DNA of 64,000 nucleotides from Tachypleus tridentatus (taxonomy: Eukaryota; Arthropoda; Merostomata; Xiphosura; Limulidae): positions 96,476,170 to 96,540,169 of the forward strand of contig NC_134834.1 of NCBI RefSeq assembly GCF_004210375.1, in the 5' to 3' direction. This document shows, in pieces, positions 46,312 through 57,586 of the stretch (the stretch's first letter is position 1; each line of letters begins with the position of its first letter). Position numbers and translations under genes: made by a program. Below the pieces are notes generated by a model. The model saw only the letters and a program-made list of their open reading frames with translations. It was not told the origin of the DNA and searched no databases.

Positions 46312-49300
46312 GGGGAACGGGCTTGGAGAAATCAGGACTAGAAACGTCTTTTCGTAGGAGTGTTAAGGACAGAAGGAGTGTTTTTATGTATAATGTTTCT
46401 TTTATAAGAAGTTTACTGTCATGTTTGGCTGTTATGAGAATTTTGAAGTTTCTAACATTACATCCAGTTTATATAGATATATCTACATGTTGACATGCTT
46501 GTACTTTAAGGTGTCATTTGGTTTCACCAGTATACGAGGCCATATAGTTTCTGCACGTGTATAATTAGATGAAATGTGAACAATGGGTAAGAACAATCTT
46601 TCTAGAGGAAAAAATTTACTCTAAAATTGGGTTTCATAGCAGATTTTAGGTCAGTTTGGAAATAGTAAGTGTTCAATAATTTTTAAACTGTTTTGTGATA
46701 AAGAAACTGTTTTCGAAGATATGGTTAGCAGGTGTATAAGGGAAGTTTTGGTATAGTGAGTGTTTTAGGTTGTGTATGACAGAAGTTTGTGTACAGTGGG
46801 TGTCTAAAGTTGTGTATAAGGGAAGTTTGGGTACAGTGGGTGTTTAAATTTGTGTATAAGGGAAGTTTGGGTGCAGTGGGTGTATAAAGTTGTGTATAAG
46901 GGAAGTTTGGGTGCAGTGGGTGTATAAAGTTGTGTATAAGGGAAGTTTAGATACAGTGGGTGTCTAAAGTTGTGTATAAGGGAAGTTTGGGTACATTGGG
47001 TATCTAAGGTTGTGTATAAGGGAAGTTTAGGTGCAGTGGGTGTATAAAGTTGTGTATAAGGGAAGTTTAGGTGCAGTGGGTGTCTAAAGTTGTGTATAAG
47101 GGAAGTTTGGATACACTGGGTATCTGAGATGGTGTAGAAGGGAAGTTTGGATACAGTATGTATCTTAGATGGTTTAACAGACAACTTAGTTCAGAAAGAG
47201 TAAGTTATCTTCTCCAAGAAATGTTTACAGTAGCTGTTGCGAAAGATAATGTTTTGTAAGGAAGTAATTTCTTTGTGGAGGGCTAGATAAGATGAGCTGA
47301 GTTTGTAGGCTGTAATTGAAAGAGAAGGGTATACAACTGTTAAAGTAAATGAAGAGACCAGTAAGTGTGATTTTATGACAGAAAAAAGTAGAAAAGCTGT
47401 TAGCATCATGGTCAACAAGAAGGTCTGGAAAGGAAATAGTTATTATTCTCTTGCATGGGTGAACTGTATAGAGGGAATTCTTTTCTTTAACAATACTCTA
47501 TATGAACAGACAGATAGCATTGCTATGGGTTTTCATGGGGGGCTCTACACTTCCCAACATTTTAACACTTATTATTTCCAAAATGACCTAAAATTTGCTA
47601 TGAAACCCAATTTCAGGGTAAAGATTTTTCCTTACAAAGATCATTTTTACCCATTGTTCACATTTCATCTAATTATAAATTTCCAGAGACCATAAGGTGT
47701 CGTATATTAGTGAAACCAAATGACACCTTAAAGTACAAGCATATTAACATGTAGATATGTCTATATAAAGTGTACATAAGGTTACAACCTCTCCCAACTC
47801 CACTATCTATCAACATAATACAGAAACAGGACATTGATTCCTCTCTCTAACTTTAAAGTTCTCTAAACAGCCAAACATGATAGTGAACTTCTTATGAAGG
47901 TAACATTATACATAAAAACACTCCTTCTATCCTTAAGTAACAGTCTTTACTTGATTTAAGCCTATTTTAACTACATTTGTTCCACATGCTTATTTTCTCA
48001 TGTTACATTTGTATATTCAGTTTGTTTAGTCTTATGTATTTATTTTGTTGTAATTACTAATATTGTTTGTTTTGTTTTCAACCTTTAGTTTATGTTTCCT
48101 GTTATCACATTCATATTTGGTGCTAGAGACAGTTGTGTGAAAACTTATTGAATTTATGTGTTTGACAGAAGTAAAAGTTACTGTTAACCTTTTTCATTTC
48201 ACTGTACGATGATGTTTTTACTACATTTATTGTTGGGGTAAAGAAAATAAGCGATAAGATATAAAGTCTTATAAAACAAAATAGGTTTAATATCCATTTG
48301 GAAGGTTCAAGAGGATGTGTAAAATAGAATGTAAAAACTGTGAGATGAGTTGTGTTTTTAACATGAAACTCACTCTTTACTTAGACCAACTTAATCAAGG
48401 CTTTATAATTACACAGAATAATCTACAATAATAATACATTATTAAGATATTGATTTTTTTTCTGTAACAGACTTTTAATGTTTACTAAAAACTTGGCAGA
48501 TGTCTTGAAGATACACTTAATATATTCATATTTATAGATCACATAGTTTCTTGACCACAAGTGTAGGTTGATTTGATGACCTTCATGCTTAAAGATGTAA
48601 GAAGTAAAGGTTATCTCTTAAGTATCAGTGGAAACCTTGTGAAAACTGATATTTTGGTATTTTGTTTCATTGTAATTGGTGCTGTTGGTCAACTTAGAGA
48701 GTTAACAGAAACTGTCTGACTATAGTAACTGAACTTTAATTTCATGTAGTCTTTGTTTTTTTCATTTGTAATAACAATCTGTGCCACATCATATTTTCCA
48801 AAGTTAAAACAATGTTTAGTTTTTTTATTATTTGATAATACATCCATCAGTGTAGTTTCAAGATCATCATGTTGTTTTGAATGTGAGTCTATATAATGAA
48901 GGTTTTTATCGTGATGGTATGTAAACATCTGTGACTTTAAGGGAAGACAACCTGAAAAATAGGTCAAAACTCTATAACCAGAGCTGTGTAGTTGAGCAAT
49001 ATGTAAATGTCTCTGAGCCTTTATTAATGTCACAACTCATGGATGTAATTAACTTGTCTACATTATTTATTGTTGTTTTATTTGTGATCCTGACTGGAAA
49101 ATAGTCCATTAAGTTTAATAAAGTCATAGTTCAAAAACACTGTGATAGAAGTGGTTGTGATATCTAAATTTTAAATCCTTTTAGGAGAAATACTTTCATA
49201 GCGAACCTCGAAACTATCGCTGTAAAGTGTGTCTCACTTGGTTTGGATTGTTTGCTATATATGTTAAACACATGGAAACTGAGAGCCATCAATACAGATG

Positions 49301-52300
49301 TAAGTATTGTGGCCTGAGCTTTGTCCAACCTGGGCCTCGAAGAAATCACATCCAGAGTGTTCATCCAGAAGTAGCCAATGTTTGCGAGGTATGTGTCTAC
49401 TATGTAGTAAAATTCATTAAACAATGCAATTAGTCTGGTATATAGTAAATTCATTAAACAATATAATTCATTTGTCTGCTATGTAGTAAATTCGTTAAAC
49501 GATACAATTCATGTGTACTGTGTAGTAAACTTTATTATACAATTCACGTGTACTATGTAGTATAATTCATTAAACAATACAGTTCTTGTGCACCACCTCA
49601 CCAACTACTAAATAATAGATAGATGGTATGAGAAAACCCCTGAGTAACAGAGCAGCATGTTACACAGTGGATATTTTCATAATGGAGGAACACATCATGG
49701 ACATAATGAAAAACAAAACACATTAAAGTTTTATATTTAATTTTAAAATTTATCTGTAGAGTTAAACAACTCTGGATTGAAACAAGAAGGAATCACCAAT
49801 ATCATGACAAATTCTTGAAATTCTGTTAGGCAGGATCAGAGTAAACTAATTTATGAGACCTTTTTACCAGTTATATTTTTGTATGCCAGCAATACCAAGT
49901 ATTAGGTGCTCCTATACTCAATTTGATTTTATTACTCATCAGGACCTCTACCTTTCTACCCTCAAATTGAAGTTCTTTTAGGCAGGATTACAGTAAATTA
50001 ATCCATGAAACCTTGGACTTTGTCAAATACATCAATTGTAAAGGTTTTACCAATTGAGTCCAAAACTGTAGTTGTCTCAAATGAGTTAAAGTTTGAATTT
50101 AAAAAAAAAAAAAAATGGAATGGTTCTATCAGCTGCTGTGCCATATTTAAAAATATACAGAAAATGTGTATTGAAAAATTATCTTAGTGCAGAGAATTAG
50201 ATATTACTGTTATGACTTCTCAGAATAAGTTACTCGTGGTTTGGGAATTTTGTTGTGTTGGTATATTTTCTTAACTTGTGAAAGGTTTTAACATTTTTGT
50301 GGTTTGTTAAATTCATGATGTTAGGGAAATGCATAGATTCAAGAAATCAGTTTAATATAGTTATGAAACCCAGTGACCAGGGTGCTTTCCACAAAACCCT
50401 GTAACCTGAGTGTTTTCTAAAGGTGGACCTTTCAAAAGTATTCAGGTTATAGGATTTTTATCTTAGTACTGTATTAGTTGTTATTTTTAAATAAAAGTTA
50501 TACAGAAATTAGTTACTGCTTTAGGAAGTATTTATTTCCTTGTGGGTATTTTGTTCACTTGTAATACATATATATATGTTAAATTAGATTTGTGGAATAA
50601 AGATGGACAGTTCACAGGCATTGTGGAGCCACTTGTCAGGTCATAAGATTGTTCATGAGTGTCCGAAGTGTCGGAGACGTTTCTTACAGAAAGAACAACT
50701 TAGTGCCCACATGGAAGTGCACGAGTAAGTTGTTTAACCTGGGTTCTCAAAACCATACCTGCCTTTTCAGTAGTTGTTAAGCTGAGATGTTAGTAAGTTT
50801 GTTTTACACTAATAAAGCCACACTTACCTTTTTCAGTACTTATTAAACTGAAACATTAGTGAGTTGTGAAATTGAATCATATTTTATTTTATTAAGAGAA
50901 GTGTCAGGCCCATTAGGAGACCAGGACTTGTCAGATTACTTTTTGCTTTCCCATTTTCATGTGTATTCTCAGTAAAATATACAGAGAACTGTACACCCTT
51001 CCCAGTTTTTTCTTAGTAAAAGTGTAAGAAATAATGAGGAAGAGCATGTTTGTAAAGAGTCTCAACATTTAACATACTTGTGTGTTTATGTTCTTCATTA
51101 TTCACTCAAACTTCACTCTAAGGTTTATAATTATTGTACTAAGAATAGTAGTCTCATAGCTGTGAACTTTTGTTACTAATTTTAATTTGAGATGAGAATA
51201 GTTATGTGAGGTTATTATATGAAGTGTGGGCTAATAAAATGTGCCCACTGATTGTATAGAAAGTATGTACTGTATAGAGACTAGTTATCACAGTGTTTCT
51301 ATAACATCCTTACACTTATGAGCTGATAAAGATTACTGGAATATTGGGGTCTTTCTTATGTCTCAGTATTGTGGTAAATATTCCATTTTTTGACCAGGTA
51401 AACATTTATCGGAACACAAACTTTCATAGAATGAACCTGAAATAAATGTTGCATTTATTAGACCAGGGAAAAGTTTATCAGAATGCTAACTTTTATAGAA
51501 TGAATCTCAAAATCTCGTGTTAGAGTTTTTGTTTTCCTGTAGTTTATACTTTAACTCTTATAGATAAACTCTCTAAGTGCCAGATACATATTGGGATATT
51601 CAATGAAAACAAAAATGTATTATTTTAAGTTTTTCATCACAACCTCTTTTGTTTTTAAAGCAGGCTAGTGAAGGCCAAGTTAGAAGTAAGTTAAGTCTAT
51701 AGTGTACATAAATGTAATTACTGTAAGTAAATTCAGAAAGATTTCTAATTATATCTGTCCAGAGAAATATATGTGGTATCCCTGTGTAACTATTGTGAAA
51801 CTGATGGTAAAACTAATACTCGTAGAAACCTGTTTAAAAAAATACATCTTTAGTGGCAGTTTCCCTTCACTGATTTTATTTTTCCTTGTTCTACAGCAAC
51901 TAGATGTAGTACATCTCATATTTTGGGCATCTTATATGTCACATGGAAAAATGTATACACATTCAGAAACTGAAATATTAAATAAATGTTTAACTGCTAA
52001 ATAACTCAAGGATCACACCAAGGAGACTCCATGTGTAGAGTCCTGTGAATGAAAAGTTTTATTTAGACCTAAGAACCATTTTTCTGGCATTATCTCAGAG
52101 GGTTTTTTTCACCAAATACTTCAGGTTCTTGTAACTTTTCAGTAAAAATTGTTTTAAACAGCTACACTTCTGAAGTACTGTTTTAGCTTTGCACTTTTAA
52201 AAAAGTGAACTTTGTGGTTTTTATGTGATATCAGTGACTAGAACTTCTGTGATGATTTTGGTACAAATATAGAAACCTTTTAATCCTTCACTTTACGAAG

Positions 52301-55300
52301 ACAATAAAGTGTTACTGCTACTTGTGTTTTCTTTCATAAAATATTAACTACCCATGTTCCAAACATTAATATTTCTGGGCAACTTGCTTAGTAAGTGGAA
52401 GACATTTGTAACTTAGAATGAACATAATGTAATCTTACAGTCCCCCAGTAACCTGCCCGTGGGAAGGATGCAACAAGAAGTTATCGTCCAAAATGGGACT
52501 ATACAACCACATGAAATCTCATCAAGAAAAACGTGATTTTGATTGCTCACAGTGTGGTAAAGGTAGGTTGAAACAAACACTTAACATAAGAGTTTTGGTT
52601 TGTGTGATGTTTGATTTGCAATAAAGGTTAATTGAAATGAAAACAATATTGTGGCACCTATTGGTGTGATTGTTGAATTATTTCTTCTGAAACAAAGATG
52701 TTAGTTTCAGAAAACTTTAAAATTCAACACATTTTAAAAAATATTTTATCAGTATTACAACTGAATACACATTATTAATCTGTAGATTTAGTACGTTGAT
52801 AAAACAGTTCTATTTACTATTACTACAACTGAATACACATTATTATTCTGTAGTTTTAGTATGTTGATAAAACAGTTCTATTTACTATCAGTATTACTAC
52901 ACAATAATGTGTAATAATTCAGTAGTAATACTGAATACACATTAGTATTCTGTAGTTTTTAGTATGTTGATAAAACAGTTCTATTTACTATCAGTATTAC
53001 TACTGAATACACTATTCTGTAGTTTTAGTATGTTGATAAAACAGTTCTATTTACTATCAGTATTACAACTGAATACATTATTATTCTGTTTTTAGTATGT
53101 TGATAAAACAGTTCTATTTACTATTAGTATTAGTACTGAATACACATTCTGTAGTTTTAATATGTTGATAAAACAGTTCTATTTACTATCAGTATTACTA
53201 CTGAATACACTATTATTCTGTAGTTTTTAGTAAGTTGATAAAACAGTTCTATTTACTATCAGTATTACTACTATTACAGAATAATTACTATTATTCTGTA
53301 GTTTTTAGTAAGTTGATAAAACAGTTCTATTTACTATCAGTATTACTACACAATAATGTGTAATAATTGAGTGGTAATACTGAATACACACTATTATTCT
53401 GTAGTTTTTAGTAAGTTGATAAAACAGTTCTATTTACTATCAGTATTACTACATAATAATGTGTAATTTAGTAGTAATACTGATTACACATTAGTATTCT
53501 GTAGTTTTATTATGTTGATAAAACAGTTCTATTTACTATCAGTATTACTACTGAATACACATTATTATTCTGTAGTTTTTAGTATGTCAGAACAGTTCTA
53601 TTTACTATCAGTATTACTACACAATAATGTGTAATAATTCAGTAGTAATACTGAATACACATTAGTATTCTGTAGTTTTTAGTATGTTGATAAAACAGTT
53701 CTATTTACTATCAGTATTACTACTGAATACACATTATTATTCTGTAGTTTTAGTATGTCAATAAAACAGTTCTATTTACTATCAGCATTACCACTGAATA
53801 CACATTATTATTCTGTAGTTTTTAGTATGTTGATAAAACAGTTCTATTTACTATCAGCATTACCACTGAATACACATTATTATTCTGTAGTTTTTAGTAT
53901 GTTGATAAAACAGTTCTATTTACTATCAGTATTACCACTGAATACACATTATTATTCTGTTGTTTTAGTATGTTGATAAAACAGTTCTATTTACTATCAG
54001 TATTACTACTGAATACACATTATTATTCTGTAGTTTTAGTATGTTGATAAAACAGTTCTATTTACTATCAGTATTACTACTGAATACACATTATTATTCT
54101 GTAGTTTTAGTATGTTGATAAAACAGTTCTATTTACTATCAGTATTACTACTGGATACACATTATTATTCTGTAGTTTTTAGTATGTTGATAAAACAGTT
54201 CTATTTACTATCAGTATTACTACTGAATACACATTATTATTCTGTAGTTTTTAGTATGTCAATAAAACAGTTCTATTTACTATCAGCATTACCACTGAAT
54301 ACACATTATTATTCTGTAGTTTTTAGTATGTTGATAAAACAGTTCTATTTACTATCAGTATTACTACTGAATACACATTATTATTCTGTAGTTTTTAGTA
54401 TGTTGATAAAACAGTTCTATTTACTATCAGTATTACTACTGAATATACATTATTATTCTGTAGTTTTTAGTATGTCAATAAAACAGTTCTATTTACTATA
54501 AGTATTACCACTGAATACATATTAATGTATGGTTTTAGTACATTGATAAAACAGTCTCATTTACAATCAGTATTACTAATGAATACTCATTATTCCGTAG
54601 TTTTAGTATGTTGATAAAACAGTTCTATTTACTATCAGTATTACTACTGAATACACTATTCTGTAGTTTTAGTATGTTGATAAAACAGTTCTATTTACTA
54701 TCAGTATTACAACTGAATACATTATTATTCTGTTTTTAGTATGTTGATAAAACAGTTCTATTTACTATTAGTATTAGTACTGAATACACATTCTGTAGTT
54801 TTAATATGTTGATAAAACAGTTCTATTTACTATCAGTATTACTACTGAATACACTATTATTCTGTAGTTTTTAGTAAGTTGATAAAACAGTTCTATTTAC
54901 TATCAGTATTACTACACAATAATGTGTAATAATTGAGTGGTAATACTGAATACACACTATTATTCTGTAGTTTTTAGTAAGTTGATAAAACAGTTCTATT
55001 TACTATCAGTATTACTACATAATAATGTGTAATTTAGTAGTAATACTGATTACACATTAGTATTCTGTAGTTTTTATTATGTTGATAAAACAGTTCTATT
55101 TACTATCAGTATTACTACTGAATACACATTATTATTCTGTAGTTTTTAGTATGTCAGAACAGTTCTATTTACTATCAGTATTACTACACAATAATGTGTA
55201 ATAATTCAGTAGTAATACTGAATACACATTAGTATTCTGTAGTTTTTAGTATGTTGATAAAACAGTTCTATTTACTATCAGTATTACTACTGAATACACA

Positions 55301-57586
55301 TTATTATTCTGTAGTTTTAGTATGTCAATAAAACAGTTCTATTTACTATCAGCATTACCACTGAATACACATTATTATTCTGTAGTTTTTAGTATGTTGA
55401 TAAAACAGTTCTATTTACTATCAGCATTACCACTGAATACACATTATTATTCTGTAGTTTTTAGTATGTTGATAAAACAGTTCTATTTACTATCAGTATT
55501 ACTACTGAATATACATTATTATTCTGTAGTTTTTAGTATGTCAATAAAACAGTTCTATTTACTATCAGCATTACCACTGAATACACATTATTATTCTGTT
55601 GTTTTAGTATGTTGATAAAACAGTTCTATTTACTATCAGTATTACTACTGAATACACATTATTATTCTATAGTTTTAGTATGTTGATAAAACAGTTCTAT
55701 TTACTATCAGTATTACTACTGAATACACATTATTATTCTGTAGTTTTAGTATGTTGATAAAACAGTTCTATTTACTATCAGTATTACTACTGGATACACA
55801 TTATTATTCTGTAGTTTTTAGTATGTTGATAAAACAGTTCTATTTACTATCAGTATTACTACTGAATACACATTATTATTCTGTAGTTTTTAGTATGTCA
55901 ATAAAACAGTTCTATTTACTATCAGCATTACCACTGAATACACATTATTATTCTGTAGTTTTTAGTATGTTGATAAAACAGTTCTATTTACTATCAGTAT
56001 TACTACTGAATACACATTATTATTCTGTAGTTTTTAGTATGTTGATAAAACAGTTCTATTTACTATCAGTATTACTACTGAATATACATTATTATTCTGT
56101 AGTTTTTAGTATGTCAATAAAACAGTTCTATTTACTATAAGTATTACCACTGAATACATATTAATGTATGGTTTTAGTATGTTGATAAAACAGTTCTATT
56201 TACTATCAGTATTACTACTGAATATACATTATTATTCTGTAGTTTTAGTATGTTGATAAAACAGTCATATTTACAATCAGTAATGAATACACGTGATTAA
56301 TCTGCAGCTTTAGTACATTAATAAAACAGTTCTACTTACTCTCTGTAAAAGAGCCTGTTGACCAATATTCTGAGGTCATAGTTCAGTCATGAGAACTCTG
56401 GTGTTATAAAATTTAGAGCAGTCTCATTTTTGTAGGCTAACAGTTGTTTGTTAGGGTTTGAAGTAGCTTACTATTTGTAAGTCACTTGTTTGTTTAGGAG
56501 TTAAAGGAATCTTATTTGTTTTAGTGTTTTTTTCAAAGCTTTATCTTTGGAGGTGAGTAGTTTTTTTTTAAAGGTTAAAATAGTTTTATACTGTAAGGGT
56601 AACAATGAAGTCATTAGAACTGATACATGTTTCATAATGGATTTTGTTTTTGTATTGTAACAGCTTTTTTTAAGAAACAGCAGCTTGAGAAACACTTGGA
56701 AGAGCACGAACGAGAAACCGTAAATGAACAAGTTGCATTTAGTAAGATTATTATTTAATAATTTTAACTTTGTAAATTAGTTATTAAAATGATTCACATA
56801 TTTAGATTTACATAATTGGTTCTAATATGGATAAAACACTTGTGTATTTAATTACAATTGCTTTGTATACATCTTGTACCACTACTGTTTCACATACTTG
56901 ATTTATTCTGTTTCTCCCCATTTTTATTTGGAATTATTGATTGAGAAAATTGTCTTCATTTACAGAATGTTGGAATGTACTTTTATAGTAAATATGTTAT
57001 ACTATTAAAATTTATGTAAAATACTTATTTTGGTGTTGATAAGTAGGGATAGTTGTACACTTTATTACAATTATTTAAGTTATTGTGATTCTTGGTTTAT
57101 TTATTCACATGTTCCTATCATGTGCTTGAACCTGTTCATTGTTTTTTGGGTACTTATTGAATCATTAAGAATACATTTGGCCTTTTCCCTTTGATATGAT
57201 AATCTTTATCATAAACTTTGGCTGTATTGTTTGATATAAAATTTATAAAACAGAGTTCTTTGTTAGATTACTCTGTGTAGTTTGTGTAGAATTGTGCATT
57301 ACATTAAATTCAGGTATGTTAGGCTCTTTAATATTAAAATGTTTCTTGTTGATATTTCTTGCTATGTTGTAATTATTAAATCCTTACCCCATCAGGCCTA
57401 GAAGCATGTGCTGCAGCAGAAGAAAAACAGTCAGTTACAGATGAATCATGCAGCCCCACCCTTGAGGGAGAACAGAAGCAACTAAAGGACAGAGAATTAA
57501 TCCAGTTAATTTGTGCAACTTGTCATAAAGGTTTTGACTCTGAGGACCAATTTGCAATCCACGTTTGTTCGGGTCATCCCAAGTAG
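39198..57586 (+). CDS. Multi-exon C2H2 zinc-finger protein gene (8 exons read, 5' end missing)
   Basis: This is the only convincing host gene in the window. Eight exons (39198-39409, 41210-41285, 44574-45230, 49185-49388, 50588-50724, 52441-52562, 56664-56741, 57396-57586) have AG acceptors and GT donors. Except at the exon 3 to 4 junction, their phases fit. They encode about twelve C2H2 or C2HC fingers, mostly C-x2-C-x12-H-x3-5-H, with two C-x4-C types, separated by an acidic, low-complexity linker in exon 3. There are no TGEKP-style linkers, so this is not a KRAB/KLF-type tandem array. By family, a nucleic-acid-binding nuclear protein is likely, but I do not recognise the orthologue. Exon 3 has an in-frame TAG (44678-44680) and a probable frameshift near 45185. 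Either the gene is inactivated or the sequence has errors. The incoming phase of exon 1 shows that upstream exons are missing from this model. Confidence 0.85.
41210..41285 (+). CDS. Zinc-finger gene, exon b
   Basis: Acceptor ttttcttctag, donor gtaaat. Phase 0 in, 1 out. Begins KHMEEGAH, which supplies both histidines of the finger begun in the previous exon (C-x2-C-x12-H-x5-H). This split finger strongly supports the junction. Confidence 0.85.
44574..45230 (+). CDS. Zinc-finger gene, exon c, with an in-frame stop and a probable frameshift
   Basis: Acceptor attaacag, donor gtgagg. The first 34 codons after the junction are charged (KEKKPEPST, then EVEDEDDD) and run into TAG at 44678-44680. 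The same frame continues downstream for about 180 codons with three fingers: YCHLCDTVIQSYPLYYMHMY and NVH; FQCIISDCKHTFCNAAAFQY and HAQKH; FCSLCDMVL with a disturbed second half. In the third, the current frame gives C-x2-C-x16-H. A one-base shift near 45185 would give the canonical x12 spacing (KDHIFSPQH). The exon's outgoing phase (1) does not fit the next exon (0). Confidence 0.75.
45231..45997. other. Intron sequence with a small Cys-containing ORF
   Basis: A 60-codon ORF at 45735-45917 (+) contains CNKCCEVSTKLLMCSFC. It has no plausible acceptor in the correct phase (an upstream ctgcag is followed by an in-frame stop), so I do not count it as an exon. Nothing else was recognised. Confidence 0.3.
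46146..46362. mobile_element. piggyBac-like MITE with TTAA target duplication
   Basis: The element is 217 bp with perfect terminal inverted repeats. Including the target, both ends read TTAACACTCCTACGAAAAG inward from 46142 and from 46366. TTAA flanks both sides (46142-46145 and 46363-46366). A subterminal palindrome, tggggcctaataggcccca, lies at 46161-46179. The uninterrupted sister arm at 47931-47940 reads ccttaagtaa with a single TTAA, which proves precise insertion and target duplication. TTAA specificity points to the piggyBac superfamily. Confidence 0.85.
46735..47170. repeat. 40-bp minisatellite, about 11 units, inside the Penelope-like fragment
   Basis: Units share tgtgtataagggaagtttgg, then gtgcagtgggtgtataaagt, with base changes and no length change over most of the array. 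The 126-codon minus ORF here reflects the repetition. Confidence 0.94.
47430..48085 (+). mobile_element. Penelope-like element fragment, plus orientation, broken
   Basis: A reverse transcriptase motif, FFNNTLYEQTDSIAMG (near 47488-47530), matches the YxQxxGxxMG catalytic-domain block of Penelope-like elements. It then jumps by deletion to a block ending in FPYKDHFYPLF and to YISETK followed by a stop and HLKVQ (near 47703). The latter matches the GIY-YIG-type endonuclease region YIGETKRHLK. A downstream H-x-x-x-TGH-like and FK block is followed by the 3' flank. The fragment is head-to-head with the minus-strand copy on the left. Confidence 0.75.
48086..49184. other. Intron sequence, nothing recognised
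   Basis: A 114-codon minus ORF (48689-49033) has no domain that I recognise and lies inside the intron of a + strand gene. CpG-poor. I see no repeat. Confidence 0.45.
49185..49388 (+). CDS. Zinc-finger gene, exon d
   Basis: Acceptor atccttttag, donor gtatgt, 68 codons in phase 0. Two fingers: YRCKVCLTWFGLFAIYVKHM with ETESH, and YRCKYCGLSFVQPGPRRNHI with QSVH. The exon ends VCE, providing the first Cys of the next finger. A 40-bp minisatellite begins immediately at the donor site. Confidence 0.9.
49389..49595. repeat. 40-bp tandem repeat, about 5 units, starting at a splice donor
   Basis: gtgtctactatgtagtaa followed by attcattaaacaatacaatt recurs at about 49404, 49442, 49484, 49522 and 49557. 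The first unit includes the donor gtatgtg of exon d. Confidence 0.85.
50588..50724 (+). CDS. Zinc-finger gene, exon e
   Basis: Acceptor gttaaattag, donor gtaagt. Phase 0 in, 2 out. Opens with ICGIKMDSSQALWSHLSGH, completing the split finger, and continues with HECPKCRRRFLQKEQLSAHM and EVHE. Confidence 0.9.
51394..51515. repeat. Imperfect direct duplication of about 70 bp
   Basis: gaccaggtaaacatttatc, then aactttcatagaatgaacct, is repeated as gaccagggaaaagtttatc, then aacttttatagaatgaatct. Confidence 0.65.
52441..52562 (+). CDS. Zinc-finger gene, exon f
   Basis: Acceptor taatcttacag, donor gtaggt. Encodes a C-x4-C finger (VTCPWEGCNKKLSSKMGLYN, then HMKSH) and the start of another (FDCSQCGK) that continues in the next exon. 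The following intron holds the 3.5 kb 72-bp VNTR. Confidence 0.9.
52745..56345. repeat. 72-bp VNTR, about 49 units, with higher-order duplication, in an intron
   Basis: Units share ttgataaaacagttctattt, actatcagtattactactga, atacacattattattctgta and gtttttagta. Lengths are 71-72 bp, with shorter variants at the left. About seven units carry an insertion that turns part of the unit into a hairpin. The block from about 52995 to 54530 recurs at about 54640 to 56170, offset about 1.64 kb, with the same series of variant units. Open frames of 24-residue repeats (MLIKQFYLLSVLLLN) reflect the period. Confidence 0.96.
56664..56741 (+). CDS. Zinc-finger gene, exon g
   Basis: Acceptor tgtattgtaacag, donor gtaaga. 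Completes the split finger (AFFKKQQLEKHLEEH) and continues with a charged stretch, ERETVNEQVAF. Phase 1 in, 1 out. Confidence 0.88.
57396..57586 (+). CDS. Zinc-finger gene, last coding exon
   Basis: Acceptor ccttaccccatcag. An acidic, Ala/Glu/Gln-rich linker is followed by a final finger (LICATCHKGFDSEDQFAIHV, then CSGH) and the stop TAG at 57584-57586, three codons after the last His. This is a plausible natural C-terminus. Confidence 0.9.

Larger units (their letters stand above)
45998..47345 (-). mobile_element. Penelope-like element fragment, minus orientation, broken
   Basis: Read on the minus strand from about 47340, this gives a thumb-like block, SSSYLALHKEITSLQNIIF, as in Penelope-like reverse transcriptases. 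A 40-bp minisatellite (47170-46735) occupies the linker. Next come the C-terminal endonuclease-side blocks (NFKILITAKHDS, KLLIKETLYIKTLL near 46440-46380) and a 3' flank to about 45998. Its distal part is an inverted copy of 47545-48085. It is interrupted by the TTAA-flanked MITE at 46146-46362. Stops and frameshifts make it inactive. Confidence 0.72.

Noticed and set aside
46804..47184. 126-codon minus-strand ORF rich in Thr/Pro/Leu
   Set aside because: It is a translation of the 40-bp minisatellite inside a dead Penelope-like fragment.
48689..49033. 114-codon minus-strand ORF as an antisense gene
   Set aside because: No recognisable domain, and it lies in an intron. ORFs of this length are expected by chance in 64 kb of A+T-rich DNA.
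53755..56140. Repeated ORFs with MLIKQFYLLSVLLLN-type units
   Set aside because: They are produced by the 72-bp VNTR in an intron of a confirmed + strand gene, and nearby units break the frame.
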